Positions 1-15,329 of a stretch of DNA of 64,000 nucleotides are shown here, one piece after another; positions within the stretch are counted from its first letter, which is position 1; every line of letters starts with the position of its first letter. A program made the translations under genes and the position numbers. Below the pieces are notes generated by a model. It saw only the letters and a program-made list of their open reading frames with translations, was not told the origin of the DNA and made no database searches. The DNA is from Rhabdornis inornatus (lineage: Eukaryota; Chordata; Aves; Passeriformes; Rhabdornithidae). Location: positions 1,116,633-1,180,632 of the forward strand of contig VWZS01007655.1 of assembly GCA_013397075.1 (NCBI GenBank), in the 5' to 3' direction.

Positions 1-3000
1 CCAGCTCCGGAAGAGAGCAGCCACCAGCAGAGCAGGAGTTGCATAAGCCTTGCTCAGCCATTGTCTACAGGGAGCAAAAGGGCCCCAGGTGCTTCCTTGG
101 TGTTGTGGAAATAGCAGCTAGTTAATTTAGCAGTTTGATTTTTATGACACTTAGCATAACAAACACATCAAGGTCAGCCTGAAACAGTCAAAAGACATAC
201 ATATTCACACCAGACACTGACATTCTTTGATAAAAGGCTGTGCATCTCTTGTAGCATTTAAAAAGTGATACCTATTCTTAAATGAAGGAGGAAACAGCAT
301 AAAGAGCCCCATTTTGTGGCTCTGATTTGCATAAGTCCGTGCTCCCACATAGCAGGGACAATAACAGCCATGGGCTGCTCTTAAATCAGCCCAGCTGGCA
401 GCACTGCCTCTCTGAGCCAGCAGAGCCTGGCGGGGGCTGGAGCAGCGCCAGCAGAAATCTTCCCTTCCATTGTTGGATGGCGACTGGCTTGCACAGCCCT
501 TGGGTGTGGGGAGGTTTGCTGGGGAGGGCCAGTGCAGCACAGGCTGCTCAGTGAAGAGCTGAGAGTCCCCAGGCAGGGGCCAGGACCAGCCCTTGTCCTT
601 CAGACTGGCCATCAATTGCTTTATCCTTCACACTGGCTGCTAAAGGCAAAGACCTGAATGTCTCCTAGGCTGCAAGGGAAACCTGAAATCTCGATCCTTC
701 TCAAGCCTGGGCCCTTTGCTTTGCCCCTGTGCCCTCCCCAGCTGAGCTCTGGCACTGCCCAGCCCTGCTGCAGCCCCAGCTCAGCCCCTTCCCCACCCCT
801 GAGCTTCCCAGATAATCCCGGGGCTGTTCTGGGCAGGCTGGCTTTACTTAAGGCAATTCTGTGCTTTTCATTGTGTTTTTAATTTTAATTTCACTGAGAT
901 TCACTCCCACGACCGCGTTTTCTGGCTTCTTCCAGTTTCTGTCCTTTATTTTTACTGCTGGAGTCAGAGATGATTATCTCCAAGAAAGAGATTTCAGCTG
1001 CGTTATATTGATGGTAAATGCTGTTTTTCCTGCTCTGTCTGATTTTCCATGCAAGATGCTTTTCGTGGAGCTTTAGCTGTTGCAAATTGTTTGCCACGTC
1101 TCCAAGTTTCCCTTCCCCTGCTGTGGAAAGTGCCAGCATTCCTAAAAGGAGGGGATTGCAGCCTCTTGGAGGGCCAAAGCAGCAATCTGTGCAGCCTTGG
1201 AGAGGACCACAGCAGGCCCCACAAATGCAGGCTGCTCTGGGGCACCGTGGCCTCCCCAGGTGTTCCTGGTGTCCTCCAGCACCTCTGTTTGTGTCTCCCA
1301 GGCAGGAGGGACCTGTACCAGGGCACAGGTCCTGGCAGACAGCAAGGGGATCACAGGCTGCCAGCAGCCAGCATGTTCCAGTGCTGGTGCACAAGCTGTG
1401 ACACCTCCATCCTTGACAGCACGTTCTCCAGCATGAAATGGAGATCCTCCTTTCCACCTGCTTGGGAAGCAGGGAAGCACTGCTGAAGCCCAGGACTAAA
1501 GGCACTGATGACACCCAAAGTCAGTATGAACTGTACCTGGCCAAGACTATCCTTCTAGAGCATCATTTCCTCCACCCCAGGAGGTTTATCGAGGCACCAC
1601 ATGAATCTCCAACTCTGACTAAGCATCTTCCTTCTCCTCCCAGACACAGATGCCCTCCCCACCCCTCCAGCAGCACTCTGTGTTAGCCTTGCCCACGTTT
1701 CTCTCCCAGCACCACTGTTGGGTGCTCGTGTCTCAGAGCACCCATCCTCAGCCACCTCTGACAGGTCCCCAGCAGCCTCACAGCTCTGACACAGCAGTGT
1801 CACAGAGCCTGGCAGTGCCACCAGCTCCCTCATCTCTAACTGCCCTGGCCCCTGGAGCTGGGAGAGCAGACAGCCCTGTGAGAGAAGGGACAGCGTGCCC
1901 ACATTGTCACAGGTCACCAGCAGCCACCAAAGATCCAGCAAGGTTCCCTCAGCTGCTCTTGTCTGACTTCAGCCAAGCCAGCACTGTAACCTCAGCATTG
2001 GAGTTTTTCCTCCCTGCCAGCTCGTCAGCTCCCTCTGCTGCCTGCTCCTCCCTCAGCTCTGCACCTCCCACACACCAAAACCCAGCAGGGCTGTGCCCAT
2101 AGCAGACCCTCACAGCATCCCCCAGGCTTGGGAAATAATCTGTCAGGGCAATGCAACAGAGCAAGCACTACTGAAAGCTGCTGCTGCCTCAGCATTTTTA
2201 TTTTCAATCAAAGCAGCATTTTTTATTTTTTGTAATAGTTTTTCCCCCTTTGGCATTTTCATTAAAAGACCAACAGGAAAAAAAATCCTCAACAATCCCA
2301 GAGTGGAAGTTATAAGCAGCCTGACACCTGGTAATGAGATATTTCAAGCCCAGGTCTGGCACTTTTATGGTACTTCTGAACCAAGCACTCAATCAAGTGG
2401 CTTAGAACAGAAAGTTTGTTACTCCCAGGTTTTTCATCTTACATTTCAGCAATGGAAGAGCACAGTACAATAAGGCAGGCAAATACCTAGCAAGTAAATA
2501 CTTTTACCACAGTGTAATTATTCCCCTCAACAAAAAGGCTTGTGAGATGGCTCCTGAGACAGCGCTCAGCCTTCACAGCCCACCTGAGAACACCTTGGCT
2601 TCTGATCTGAAATGCCTCATGGCTTTTCTTAAGGAAAGAAGGCTCTAGCAGTCCCTCTGTCTGTCCACCCTGTTTTCCTCCCTTCCCCAAGCAGCAGTAC
2701 ACCAGATACCTTCATTCAAAGCTGAAGCAGGACAGTAGAGGTCCAAGATTGTCCATATCCACACGTTCTTACATTAAAACGTGTGCAGAAGAGATGAGAA
2801 ATTGCTGTTTCAAAGCAACTACACAAAGATGATATCCACTGAACCACTCACATGCCAGATTTCTCTGGAAGCTCTTGCAAGGGGACCCTTCTCCCTGTGC
2901 TGGCTGGCAGTGCCTGCCTAACACAGACTCAACAAAGCTTTCCCTCCCTCCCTGTTCCAGGATCTCGGGGAGGATACAGAACAATAGTGTGTGATGAACT

Positions 3001-3120
3001 GAACCAGTCAATGCTCTGAAAATTGCTGCAGGCCCTCACTCCCTGAGGATGACAAATGCCAAACCCCATGGAAAGGAGAAGGGCCAGGGCTGCCAGACCC
3101 GGGCACAGCCAGCACCACCC

Positions 3121-3255
3121 AGCAGCTCCCTGCACAGCTCCACCTCCATCCCTGCACACCTCCATCCCTTCACAGCCCCAGTCCCAGCCCTGCACAGCCC
3201 CAGCCCCATCCCTGCACAGCTCCATCCCTTCACAGCCCCAGCCCCATCCCTGCCC
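3121..3255. repeat. 60-bp tandem repeat, about 2.2 copies
   Basis: Positions 3121-3180 and 3181-3240 align end to end at a period of exactly 60 bases, and a partial third copy begins at 3241. The right half of the unit, including CCATCCCTTCACAGCCCCA, is identical in the two full copies. The left half has a handful of substitutions. Inside the unit a shorter CCCTGCACAGC-type motif recurs, so this is a degenerate C-rich minisatellite. It creates proline- and serine-rich open frames that should not be read as genes. Confidence 0.8.
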
Positions 3256-3652
3256 CAGACACCTGGAACCACAGAACAGCAGGACAAGGCTGAGATGAGC
3301 AGGTTCCCATGAGCAGGGGGGAAGGTAACCTGCACATCCCAGCAGTCAACCTTATCTCCACCTGGCTCCTCAGGAGACAATGAAGCTTTCACCCAGTCAC
3401 CCTCACATCTGGGCTGAATTCCTGTGAGATAATCAGAATGTTTCCACTCCCACTCCAGCCACAACTCCAGTTAAGGCTGTTGGCTGTGGCCACCCTGCCA
3501 GGAGTCCTGGGGAGGCTGGCAAGGGATGTTTTGCTTTTGTAGGAGCTCTGCAGCACCCAAAAGAAGAGCAGAGGCACCACGGGCAGGCGACTGTCAGGCA
3601 GTGAACAGAAGAGCAGCCAGCTGGCCACTTGTACTGCTCTGGTTTTTGTCCC

Positions 3653-3715
3653 GTTTGACACAAGGAGTGGAAGGTTTGACACAAGGAAGGGAAAGTTTGA
3701 CACAAGGAAGGGAAG
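3653..3715. repeat. 21-bp minisatellite, three copies
   Basis: Three head-to-tail units of exactly 21 bases occupy 3653-3673, 3674-3694 and 3695-3715. Each begins GTTTGACACAAGGA. Copies 2 and 3 differ only in the last base, and copy 1 differs from them at two internal bases. The next bases again start GTTT and then diverge. Because the unit is a multiple of three, it produces a repeated peptide in any open frame. Confidence 0.9.
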
Positions 3716-4900
3716 GTTTCCCCAAAGCACAGCCATCCCTGGGCCCCTCACTCCCTGCCACACCACCCAAACACTGGTGCTAATTGCAGAGGCAGCAGAA
3801 TCATCTGCATTCTGCCCAGAACAGCCCATTGTTATTTTTGTGCACGCACACACAGACACAAGTAAAGAACCCTTCTCATTTCAAGCTGTGCTATTATGCT
3901 AACTACAGAGAAATAAATATGCCACACTGTAGCTAATAAGTGTCATTCACATCAGTATTTATTCCAAACATGTTTCCCCCATCACGTCTGTTCTGCCTGG
4001 AACTGCTCATCACTAAAGAGGAGACCTTTATTTCTAGTGATTTAAGCAGACAGGAGAGAGTTAGCAATTAATGCACACTTTTGTACAGTTTGATTCTTTT
4101 TATTTCAGCTATCAGGGAGTGTTATGTGCTATGTCTGTATCTATTTCTGAAGCCACCACCAGCACTGGGTTTGTAATTCAGCAATTTGCAAGATGGGCTC
4201 TCTGGCCTGGGCCTGGGAATGGGGCTGACTCCTGATGTGCCAAGGGCTTGTGGCTCCCAGCCCCATGTCCTGCTCTGTAGGACAAGGTCTCTCTCAGGAA
4301 AATGGGCTCAGAATAATTTTTGTTCACGCTCAGACACTTTCCTGCACTCCAGCACTTTGCTCTCAGCCAGTGCATTAGGTGGTGGCTGCAGGTGGCTGCT
4401 GTCCCAGGAGCTGTCCCAGCACTCCCAGAGCCACACCAGGAGCTGCCAGCCCAGCACAGATCCAGGCACCTCCAGCTCTTCCCTTCAGGGATTATTTGTC
4501 TGCTCATCAAAGGCTGGCGAGGACTGAATGTCATTCAAGAAAGGTATTTCAGAGCTAAAAATAGTCTCCTGATTTTTGCTTCCCTCCCAGAGCAAACAGC
4601 TGCTTGCAGGTGAATCCAGTGGTCCTATGACACACATCTCCTCTTTCACCTGATGTAACACTACACAAGGCTGCACATAAAACCCCACTCCTGATACCTG
4701 GGCTGGACTAGAATGTTGAACTGGAAATAGAACTGAGTCAAGAATCACCACCAGTCATGGAAAACAAGCAAGGCTTTGGCTTCTGCCCAAGAGGGACAGA
4801 CCCATGAGCCCATCCTGAACAGAACAAACACAGGTCCCAGCATGAACACAGCAAGGTGTGCAGTCAGTTCAGACACCCACAGCCTGCCCCAATGAGGCAA

Positions 4901-7900
4901 AAATGGTTTCAAACTTGAGCAGTGCAGATGCTTAACTGAGGGGCTAATGTTGCTGCCTTAAGGAAGGAATCCCAAGGACTGAAGGAGGGCCAGCACTAAT
5001 TACCAGCCCACACAGACATGTGGATTGTGTGTTGAGGATCCTGTTATGCAAGAATACAGCTGGGCATGTTACTGCGAGTGAGGAGACAAGCATTCATGTG
5101 AATTGCAGAGGTGTAGGAAGAAAAGGAAAAAATAACCTTTAATTTCTCTCCTTTTTTTTCGTTCTTATGGTTAAAGGCCTGATTTGTAAAGATACTGAAA
5201 ACCTAAAGTTGTCATTGATGTTCCTGGACTTTGCTTTTTGAACTGGCACAAAGAGAACAGTGGACCAAACACCAACTGAGCTCCATCCATGGAGCTAATG
5301 AGACTAAGACAGCGCCCAGAGGTGGGCTTCAGGAGCAGCTCTTCTTTTAATATCACCCGTCCCCTACTCCCAGATATAATCCTCGCCTCTTCCAGCTCAT
5401 AGCCTGGTCCAGCTGAAAGCAGAGCTAACTTGCATCAGTGGAAGACAACAAGGATGGTTGTGCTACGTTTCTTCTCCACAAATGAAGGGGCCAATCCCAC
5501 TCTAATCTAGCTGGAGGGGTGAAGATGGAGGAGTGTTGCACATACACATTTCTATCTAAGATCATACACCAAGAATTTTGTATTTTTGCCTTTTTCATAT
5601 TTTCTTATATTAAGGCAAGAGAGACATCTGGAGATGACAGGCAGGGGATTGCAAGCTCCTGGAAAATGTTTTCTGGAGAATGTGTAGCATGGTTTGTTCA
5701 CAGAGTGGGAACAATAAATCAAGTTAATTAAATATGAAAAAATCAACCCCTAGTCATAAATTATAAAGGTCCAAGAGGAAATAGCAATGGATTACAAAGT
5801 AGCAGGAATGCTCTCCATTTTCATGGCCCTCACACAGAATTATCCACAACCTGCTAAAAAAAGTCTGAAGGTTGGGGGGAAGAGGAGGGTCCCATACCCT
5901 GCTAGAGCACCTTGTCCAAAAGCAGACGATGTCACAGAAATGCGTGCACAATGATTAAGTGCAGCACCAGCAGATAAAACCCTCAATTAAATGTAACTAA
6001 ACAATACTAAGAACTTGAATCCTGCCCCAGAACAAACGTACCAACAGCATCACATGCCTGATCAGATGGGCTGTCCTGAGGATGAGGAAAATTACAGCCC
6101 ATTACCGCATTAGTACAAGAGCAGCACCTGAGTAAACATCAGAAGCATGAAAAAGAATGAAGGCCACCAGCATCTGAAACCCCTTGACTTCACTAGAATA
6201 GTTCTCCAGACTAAACTGTGGTTAAATCCATCCAGATATTTACTGAGAGATGGATACTTATATTAATTAGCTATAGGACATACCCTTGACTTAAATTTAA
6301 ATTAGCTACCTAGCATTAGACAAAAGGATGAGGAGGAAAAGGTGCATTTCCAGTGAAGCCACTGTCACACACCAGCCTCCTTAGCCTGCTGCAGTGTTTT
6401 GAAGATCCACACTTATTCTTACCTCCAATATTACCTTAAACTTGGCTCAAAGCATCAAAGACATAAAAAACTCGCGTTGTGGACCAGGGCACAGAAATCA
6501 TGATACTCCGGTCTCCCTCAATCTGCAGTGATTGCAGGTCGGATGCTGCCCTCTGTTGACACCTTCTCATGCACCAGTAAATTGCTGTTTCTCTGGCTGC
6601 ACAGCAGTCAGTTTGAACATCCTTCATCCTCTTCTTGAGCCATGGCATAAAGAGCACCGGCACCCCGAAATAGTGAATTGACCACAGAGGTGAGAATGGG
6701 CTGGGTCTCGCAGGGGCGTCACCAACCCTCTCCCAACTACTTCCAATTTACTCATTTTCACAACTAAATTAAGTTCTGACTCCATCCTACCTCCTGGGAC
6801 TGCTGCTCACACCTGCCTGTGACCAGCTGAGCAGCAGGAAGGGGCTGCAGGCAGGGCAGCTCCAGCACGGGCTCTCGGTGAGTGGCTCCATCCCTTCCAG
6901 GTCTGTGTGACGCCACAGGGGACCTGGGACAGCACCAGGACAGAACAACAGGGTAAAGCACCAAGGCAAAGCTTGGGAACTCAGGGGCCTCCTCAGGGGA
7001 CACCCACCCTGCCAGTTGTCCCCCAGTGAAGTTCAGCTGCCTCTGTCCCACAGGGGCTCCTCCATCACTGCTGCCTCTGCCCCACAGGTACCAAACCCTT
7101 CTCTGAACTAACACTTGCCCCGATCTCCTGTTGTGATCCACACTGCACTTTCAGCTTTCTGCCATTTCCCCTCTCACCTCTATCGATTCTTTTCTTACCC
7201 AAAATGCTTTTACCTACAAACTGCTTGCCCAAGGCATATACATGCCCTCAGCCCACTAAACATCACTGAGGTTATAAAAAATATACCACTTTCAGATTTT
7301 AAACATGTCTGGGAGTAAGAATTCCTGCAAACCCATTTAAAGCTGTTGTGTTGTCATGACCTCCCCTGTCATCAGCCCACCTTCCAAATATCATGGCTGT
7401 CATCCAGCAGCTGAGGAGTAAAGCTCTCATCAGTGAGGTGCAAGCTCAGAGATCATCTCATGAACTCAAATCAGCCATATCAGCTTCCACATGTGGTAAG
7501 CCTGGATGTAGTTACTTTGTAGATATGCTGTGGAAAAGGTGTTTCTCCTGCTGCTTCCTTTCCTCCACGTCATTCTTGTTACACCAGAGCTCCAATTTCC
7601 ATTTAATAATTCTATAAAAGTTGCTGGGCTGGCTTATGGAATAAATTTACAGTTCATTCCCAACTGATCTGTCAACTGAGAACATCAGAAATTGTTACCT
7701 CAGGAGTCTCTGTGGGAGTAAAGGACACACACAGCTAAGCTAGGTCAGAGAAACTACCATGTCCTGTGGAAAACTGATTTAAAATACAACTGTCAAACTA
7801 ATAGAAAACTTGCTAGAGTAAATTCATCTAAAGGGAGCCTTGAAACTGTCATTGGCCTTCTTCCACTAGGTATAAGAAACGTGTTCTACTCTAGACTTGA

Positions 7901-9500
7901 TAAAAATCAAGATTTTATTAAAAAGAATAGTGAAATCTTGATACAATCTTCAGGGTTACTCTGAGAAAAGTACAAAATCTCAGGTGTCAGTGCCTGGTAC
8001 ACCAGAATGAAATACATTAAGGATAGGAAAAATCCCACCTGCCACTAGATAGCTCAATTTGACAACAAAATAGGGGGTGAAACAGTCTTGACTTCGTAAC
8101 TACTCTAATTCAGTGTATATATCCCCAGTCAAGCAATTTGTTTCCAGTCAAAACTGAAAATCAATGATGCCATTTGAATGTTTTGATGCTGTCTCCAATC
8201 CACACTTTGTGACCTTAACTGTGAGCCAGCAGGTGAACCAGCTTTAGCCTGTGCCTGTGCCCCTCCTTTTCTCAGGCAGGCTCAAGTCAGGCTGCTGGTG
8301 CCACCACGTTCCCTGCAAGCACTTCCAGAGCTCTGCTGGCTCTCATGCTCCTCGGGAAGCACATCCAGTGATACTGCAGCATCTGTCCAGAGTAAAGACC
8401 TTGTGCTTAACAGTATCTGTTGGAAAATTTTCTGAAGTTTTTTTTGTGTAAGCTTTTAATCAAGCTTTAAACATTCTTTACAAATCCGTTTATCACAAAT
8501 ATCACCTTCTCCTTTTCTCCATATAGAAGAAAGAAGGAAAACTTGGTTTCCAACTTTTTGTATCAGAACCACAAATTCACCAGCTCGTTTCGAGTGTGTT
8601 GAAACACTCGCTACATTTCCAAAGGCTCCTTCCTGGTAAAGCTCCAAACAAAGTGAAACAAGGCAGGGCAGTTCCAGCTACTGTTGGAGGACAATGGATT
8701 CAGCCCAGCTTGCTTCCCATACTCTAGCAGGTTGTACTGCTCCATGTACTGCCTTGAAACACATCTGACTGTTCTGCATCAAGGACACTGTGCTGTCATA
8801 TCCCTGAAGTAAACATCAACTCATTCAATACCAAATACTCCCTACCTATATGTTCAGACAATCTTATTTCCTCACTCTGAAAACATAAACAAATCCCAAA
8901 GAGTTGTTTCTTTGTGCCAGCATACAAAGCAGCTGCGCGGGAACTACTCTACCCAAAATTCTGGTGTTTCTTTCAAAACAGTTGCAAAGAAATTTGAAGG
9001 AAAAGAATAATTCACCTCCCAACCTCAGTTACTCCATTCACTGTATGATGTGGCACAAGTTTGTGATCTGAAACCAAAACTTCAACCATTTTAATTATTC
9101 CAGAATCCCACAACTTTTTTAACCTTAAACAGGAAATACCTTCTGGCAAGGCATCTTCTATTATTAAGCCAAAAGGTGAAACTGTAGAATCGCACACAGG
9201 TAACAGTGGAGACACATGTACTGAACACCTGGAAGATGAGCCCATGCAGGACAGCTGGGATTAGCATTAGTTTAGCATTAGAGCTCCCCTGCTGAGGCTC
9301 TCTGGCACAGTGACCTCAAACTGCCACTCCAGTGGTAACTTTTAGAAGCACATTATATCATTAACAGAAATAGAACTGTGACCAGGGATGGTGTGGAACC
9401 CAAATATCATTTGAAGTGAAGCTGGAACTCGAGCACTTTTGAAGAGCTGTTACAAGCACTATCATAGGCAGTGTTTGAAGTCATTAAAATACCGACTGGA
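4901..9500. other. Intergenic DNA, AT-richer, no recognised gene
   Basis: I see no supported gene. Three minus-strand open frames (6436-6663, 8456-8647, 9012-9245) have moderately protein-like composition, but I recognise no family and found no convincing exon chain linking them. The region lies immediately 3' of RPS15A. It could hold read-through sequence, enhancers or a noncoding RNA, none of which can be shown from the sequence alone. Confidence 0.5.
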
Positions 9501-9523
9501 AACACCAGAGTCCATTTGAACAA

Positions 9524-9529
9524 TTTATT
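9524..9529 (-). terminator. RPS15A: RPS15A poly(A) signal AATAAA
   Basis: TTTATT on the plus strand reads AATAAA on the coding strand, about 24 bases after the RPS15A stop codon (9553-9555). The resulting 3'UTR would be only some 40-50 bases long. A very short 3'UTR is normal for ribosomal-protein mRNAs. Cleavage is expected roughly 10-25 bases further left. Confidence 0.85.
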
Positions 9530-9552
9530 AGTATCCTCTTTTTTTACAAGTT

Positions 9553-12727
<3,175 letters not shown>

Positions 12728-13793
12728 TCAGCACAGAAATACTGAGCAGCGCTTCTGTCAACGCCAGTTTTAGATGTAAAAGATCCAACACTGACAGAAC
12801 GTTGCATTAAAGCTTAAAAAGCACTCCTAAGGTAAATAAGCAAACAAAGGCACACGCTCAGCTGTGATCAAGAAGAGTCACCACTACCACAACACGTCAG
12901 GAAATCTGACACAGTTTAACTTGGCTTTATCGAAGACCACACACGATTTCAAAACCACCATCCAGACACCATGTCAGCAGTGTGACATCTCCCCAGGTAC
13001 ATCAGCTTGGCCTTAAAACCCAATTAAAACCCAACTGCACAGTACCAATCCTGTGCAATAACTAAATCCAACGGGGTATTATATCAACAGATGCTGCTCG
13101 GCTCACTGATCTACAAAAACCTACAAGATGCACAAACACAACACTCCGGGAAGTAAACCCGGCAGCAGCTCTCGGATGCTCGCGAAAAGGAGCCTCGGAG
13201 CACCCCCAGCACGACAGCAATGACTTGGCACTGCCACCCCTCTCTGACAGAGCGCGGGCGCTGCCAGCACCGTCCGCAGAGGTGTCCCTGCCCCGGCACT
13301 GGGGCAGATCCTGTGGCACACGAGGACTTTCACCACTGAGATAGCAACACCGCGCGAGCCAACTCCCGCCCCCGGCCGAGAGCCGCCAGCCCCCCGCGCC
13401 GGGGCCGCCTCCCCTCCGGGCCCTGACCGCGCCCGCTCCCCCGCGCTCCGCTACCTCCTCCCCGGCCTCGCCGCACGATCCGCACGCCCTACAGTGCACC
13501 AGCTCCGCGGCTGCCCCGCGCCCAGCCCAGCCCAGCCCAGCTCCGGCCCAGGCCCGGCCGCCGCCCCGGTTTCCCGCCGCGCATCGCTGCGGGGACACGG
13601 GAGGGAGGTGCCGCCCCCACCCCGCATTCCGGGGGCTCCGGGCGGCGCCAGGGCCGGTGTCCGCGGCTCAAACCGGGCCAGACGGGTGAGGCGGTGCCCG
13701 CTGCTCCCGGTGGCGCAGGCGGGGCGGGCGCGGGGCGCGGATGGCGCCGGGACGGGTCGGATGCGGCGCGACCGCGGCTCCGGCCCCACTCAC

Positions 13794-13819
13794 CGCGAGC
13801 GTGATGGCGGAAAAGGAAG
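13794..13819 (-). other. RPS15A: RPS15A noncoding exon 1 with 5'TOP tract
   Basis: The coding strand reads CTTCCTTTTCCGCCATCACG and then a GTGAGT donor right after 13794. The pyrimidine run starting at a C (13819 or 13816) is a 5' terminal oligopyrimidine tract, the element that places ribosomal-protein mRNAs under mTORC1/LARP1 translational control. The exon is about 25 bases long and joins to the acceptor just before 12693. The exact start base is inferred from the TOP rule, not observed. Confidence 0.85.
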
Positions 13820-13865
13820 AGCCCGGGCCGCGCGGGGTGATGGGAGGGCCATCGGCGGGAGCAGA

Positions 13866-13875
13866 TATCGCGAGA
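13866..13875. promoter_or_regulatory. RPS15A: TATCGCGAGA promoter element
   Basis: This near-palindrome matches the TCTCGCGAGA-type element known from many CpG-island housekeeping and ribosomal-protein promoters (one base off on one arm). It lies about 50-60 bases upstream of the inferred RPS15A start site. The element is known to drive transcription in either direction, so upstream antisense transcription is possible. Binding here is inferred. Confidence 0.6.
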
Positions 13876-13902
13876 CTTCGCGCCTCAATCCTGGGCCTCG
13901 CC

Positions 13903-13932
13903 ATTGGCCCAGGCCGCGAGCCGCACTTCCGG
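13903..13932 (-). promoter_or_regulatory. RPS15A: CCAAT box and ETS site upstream of RPS15A
   Basis: ATTGG at 13903-13907 reads CCAAT on the coding strand, about 85-90 bases upstream of the inferred start. CACTTCCGG at 13924-13932 reads CCGGAAGTG on the coding strand, a consensus ETS/GABPA site. Their spacing and position are typical for NF-Y plus GABP driven housekeeping promoters. Confidence 0.6.
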
Positions 13933-14389
13933 AGCGACGCCGCCGCCCGGCTTCCATGGGAACGGGAACGCTTCGCGCGCGTACGGCGGCGCGCGAGGGA
14001 CAAAAAGCTGCGCGCGGCCAGGCGGCTGTGCCCCGGATATGGGGGGACACCGCGACACGGGGCTGCGGTGAGCAAAGCCCCGGCTGATGGATGTGCTGTG
14101 TGTACTGAGCTCGAACTCCAGAAGGGGCGCACGGCACTCATGCTGTGACAGCAGATGTGCAGCACCTAACCCGGTGTCAGTGAATTCTCCAACTCTCAGA
14201 GCACAGCTCTGGAACGCTGTGCCGTGTCACCGCCTGGCTTCACACAACCAGGATCTCTCCCACCGACAGGCTGTGCCGGTTCAGCACGGCACTTCCTCAA
14301 CCCTTCCCAGATCTCCTGCTGAAAAATGCATTGACACCCTCTCCTGTACATTCACAAGGAGCAAGTCTTCAACTAGTTTCTCTTTAGTC

Positions 14390-15329
14390 TGTATTTACCT
14401 ATTCAACAATTACAATAGACACTGAAGAGAGTTCATTTTAAAACAGTAAACTTTTAAAACATTAACACAGGTTTTAGCTTTTTAAAGAAAAAAAGTTCAG
14501 TTTTAAAAAAGGAGGGAGAGATCATAGAAAAGCACAAACAATTCAGGCTTATTTACAGAGTCAAACTCAGCATATTCAGAGTGATTTTGTATACAGACAA
14601 ACATTCATAAAACCAAACGTGCTACAAGGCTCCATGACAACAGCAGTTTCCAGAACAATCAGCTGTTAAGGTTACACACACCTTCACTCATTTTCTACAG
14701 TCTCAGTGCAATCAGTTTACACTACAGCTAAATAACTGAACTACAAATTTATATATTCCACACCCCTACTCAACACATTCTCAGGTACACAAAGCCAAAA
14801 GAAGCAAACAGATTCAGTGAGACAATGGAACGACCTTGTGCCTCCATTCTGGATGTGCACCCTCAGCCATGGCCATTCTCACTCAGCTAATTGACCTCCT
14901 GCCACAAGCATCAGTAGTAACAAGCCTCCAAGAAGCATATGCCTTCAGAACTGCCTCTCACACTTGCTGTAGCCAAAATTAATGATCAGCAAAACTAACA
15001 CAGTTACAGAAATACTATCAGGCATTACAGCTCTGCTGTTGGGGTAGTTATGCACAGGGTCTCTTAGTTTGATGAAGACACTTAACAAGCTCCATTCATC
15101 AAAGTAGAGGATCAAAGACAGGATCAGCTCCAGGCTGCAGAACTCTACCCAGCACAGCAAGACACAAACCCACAGCAGTTGCTGGAGTGACTTTTTCACT
15201 TCATCAGGGAGCCAATTAAAAAAAAAAAAAATCAGTGAGCAATACAACTTCTATTGTCGTAATTATACATTAATTCTCAAAACTGTTCCCAAGAAAACCT
15301 TTTACTAAAACGAACAGCAGTTAAAGTCT
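14390..15329 (-). other. ARL6IP1: Probable ARL6IP1 3'UTR
   Basis: About 0.9 kb follows the ARL6IP1 stop before the RPS15A promoter island begins. It is A+T-rich and without coding potential, as expected for a 3'UTR. I could not find a canonical AATAAA or ATTAAA on the coding strand. Weak variants occur, for example TATAAA (14748-14753) and AATACA near 14389. The left boundary is therefore uncertain. The distance from this end to the RPS15A start site is only about 0.6 kb. Confidence 0.5.

Larger units (their letters stand above)
1..4900. other. Intergenic DNA, GC-rich, no recognised gene
   Basis: No exon of a known family could be supported here on either strand. The stretch from about 400 to 4500 is relatively G+C-rich, with many CAGCCC, CTGCC and CCTCC runs. 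Open frames in it are low-complexity translations rich in Pro, Ser, Cys and Trp, with no recognisable domain and no consistent splice sites. Two short tandem repeats (listed separately) sit at 3121-3255 and 3653-3715. It lies downstream of the RPS15A poly(A) signal, so it is either true intergenic DNA or part of an unrecognised noncoding transcript. Confidence 0.6.
13150..14080. promoter_or_regulatory. RPS15A: CpG island, RPS15A promoter
   Basis: A dense CpG stretch surrounds the first RPS15A exon and spans its upstream region and the start of intron 1. Upstream of the first exon lie a TATCGCGAGA element (13866-13875), a CCAAT box on the coding strand (ATTGG at 13903-13907) and an ETS/GABP-type site (CACTTCCGG at 13924-13932). 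No TATA box is seen at the usual distance. Such a combination is typical of TATA-less housekeeping promoters. Long open frames on both strands here are compositional shadows of the high G+C content. Confidence 0.8.

Noticed and set aside
205..2473. Many overlapping frames of 70-200 codons at the left end
   Set aside because: They overlap on both strands, are low-complexity (Pro, Ser, Cys, Trp) and have no domain or exon structure.
13494..14148. Long open frames on both strands over the RPS15A promoter (up to 197 codons)
   Set aside because: They are Arg/Pro/Ala/Gly-rich, cross the known first exon and promoter motifs, and arise from the lack of A/T stop codons in a CpG island.
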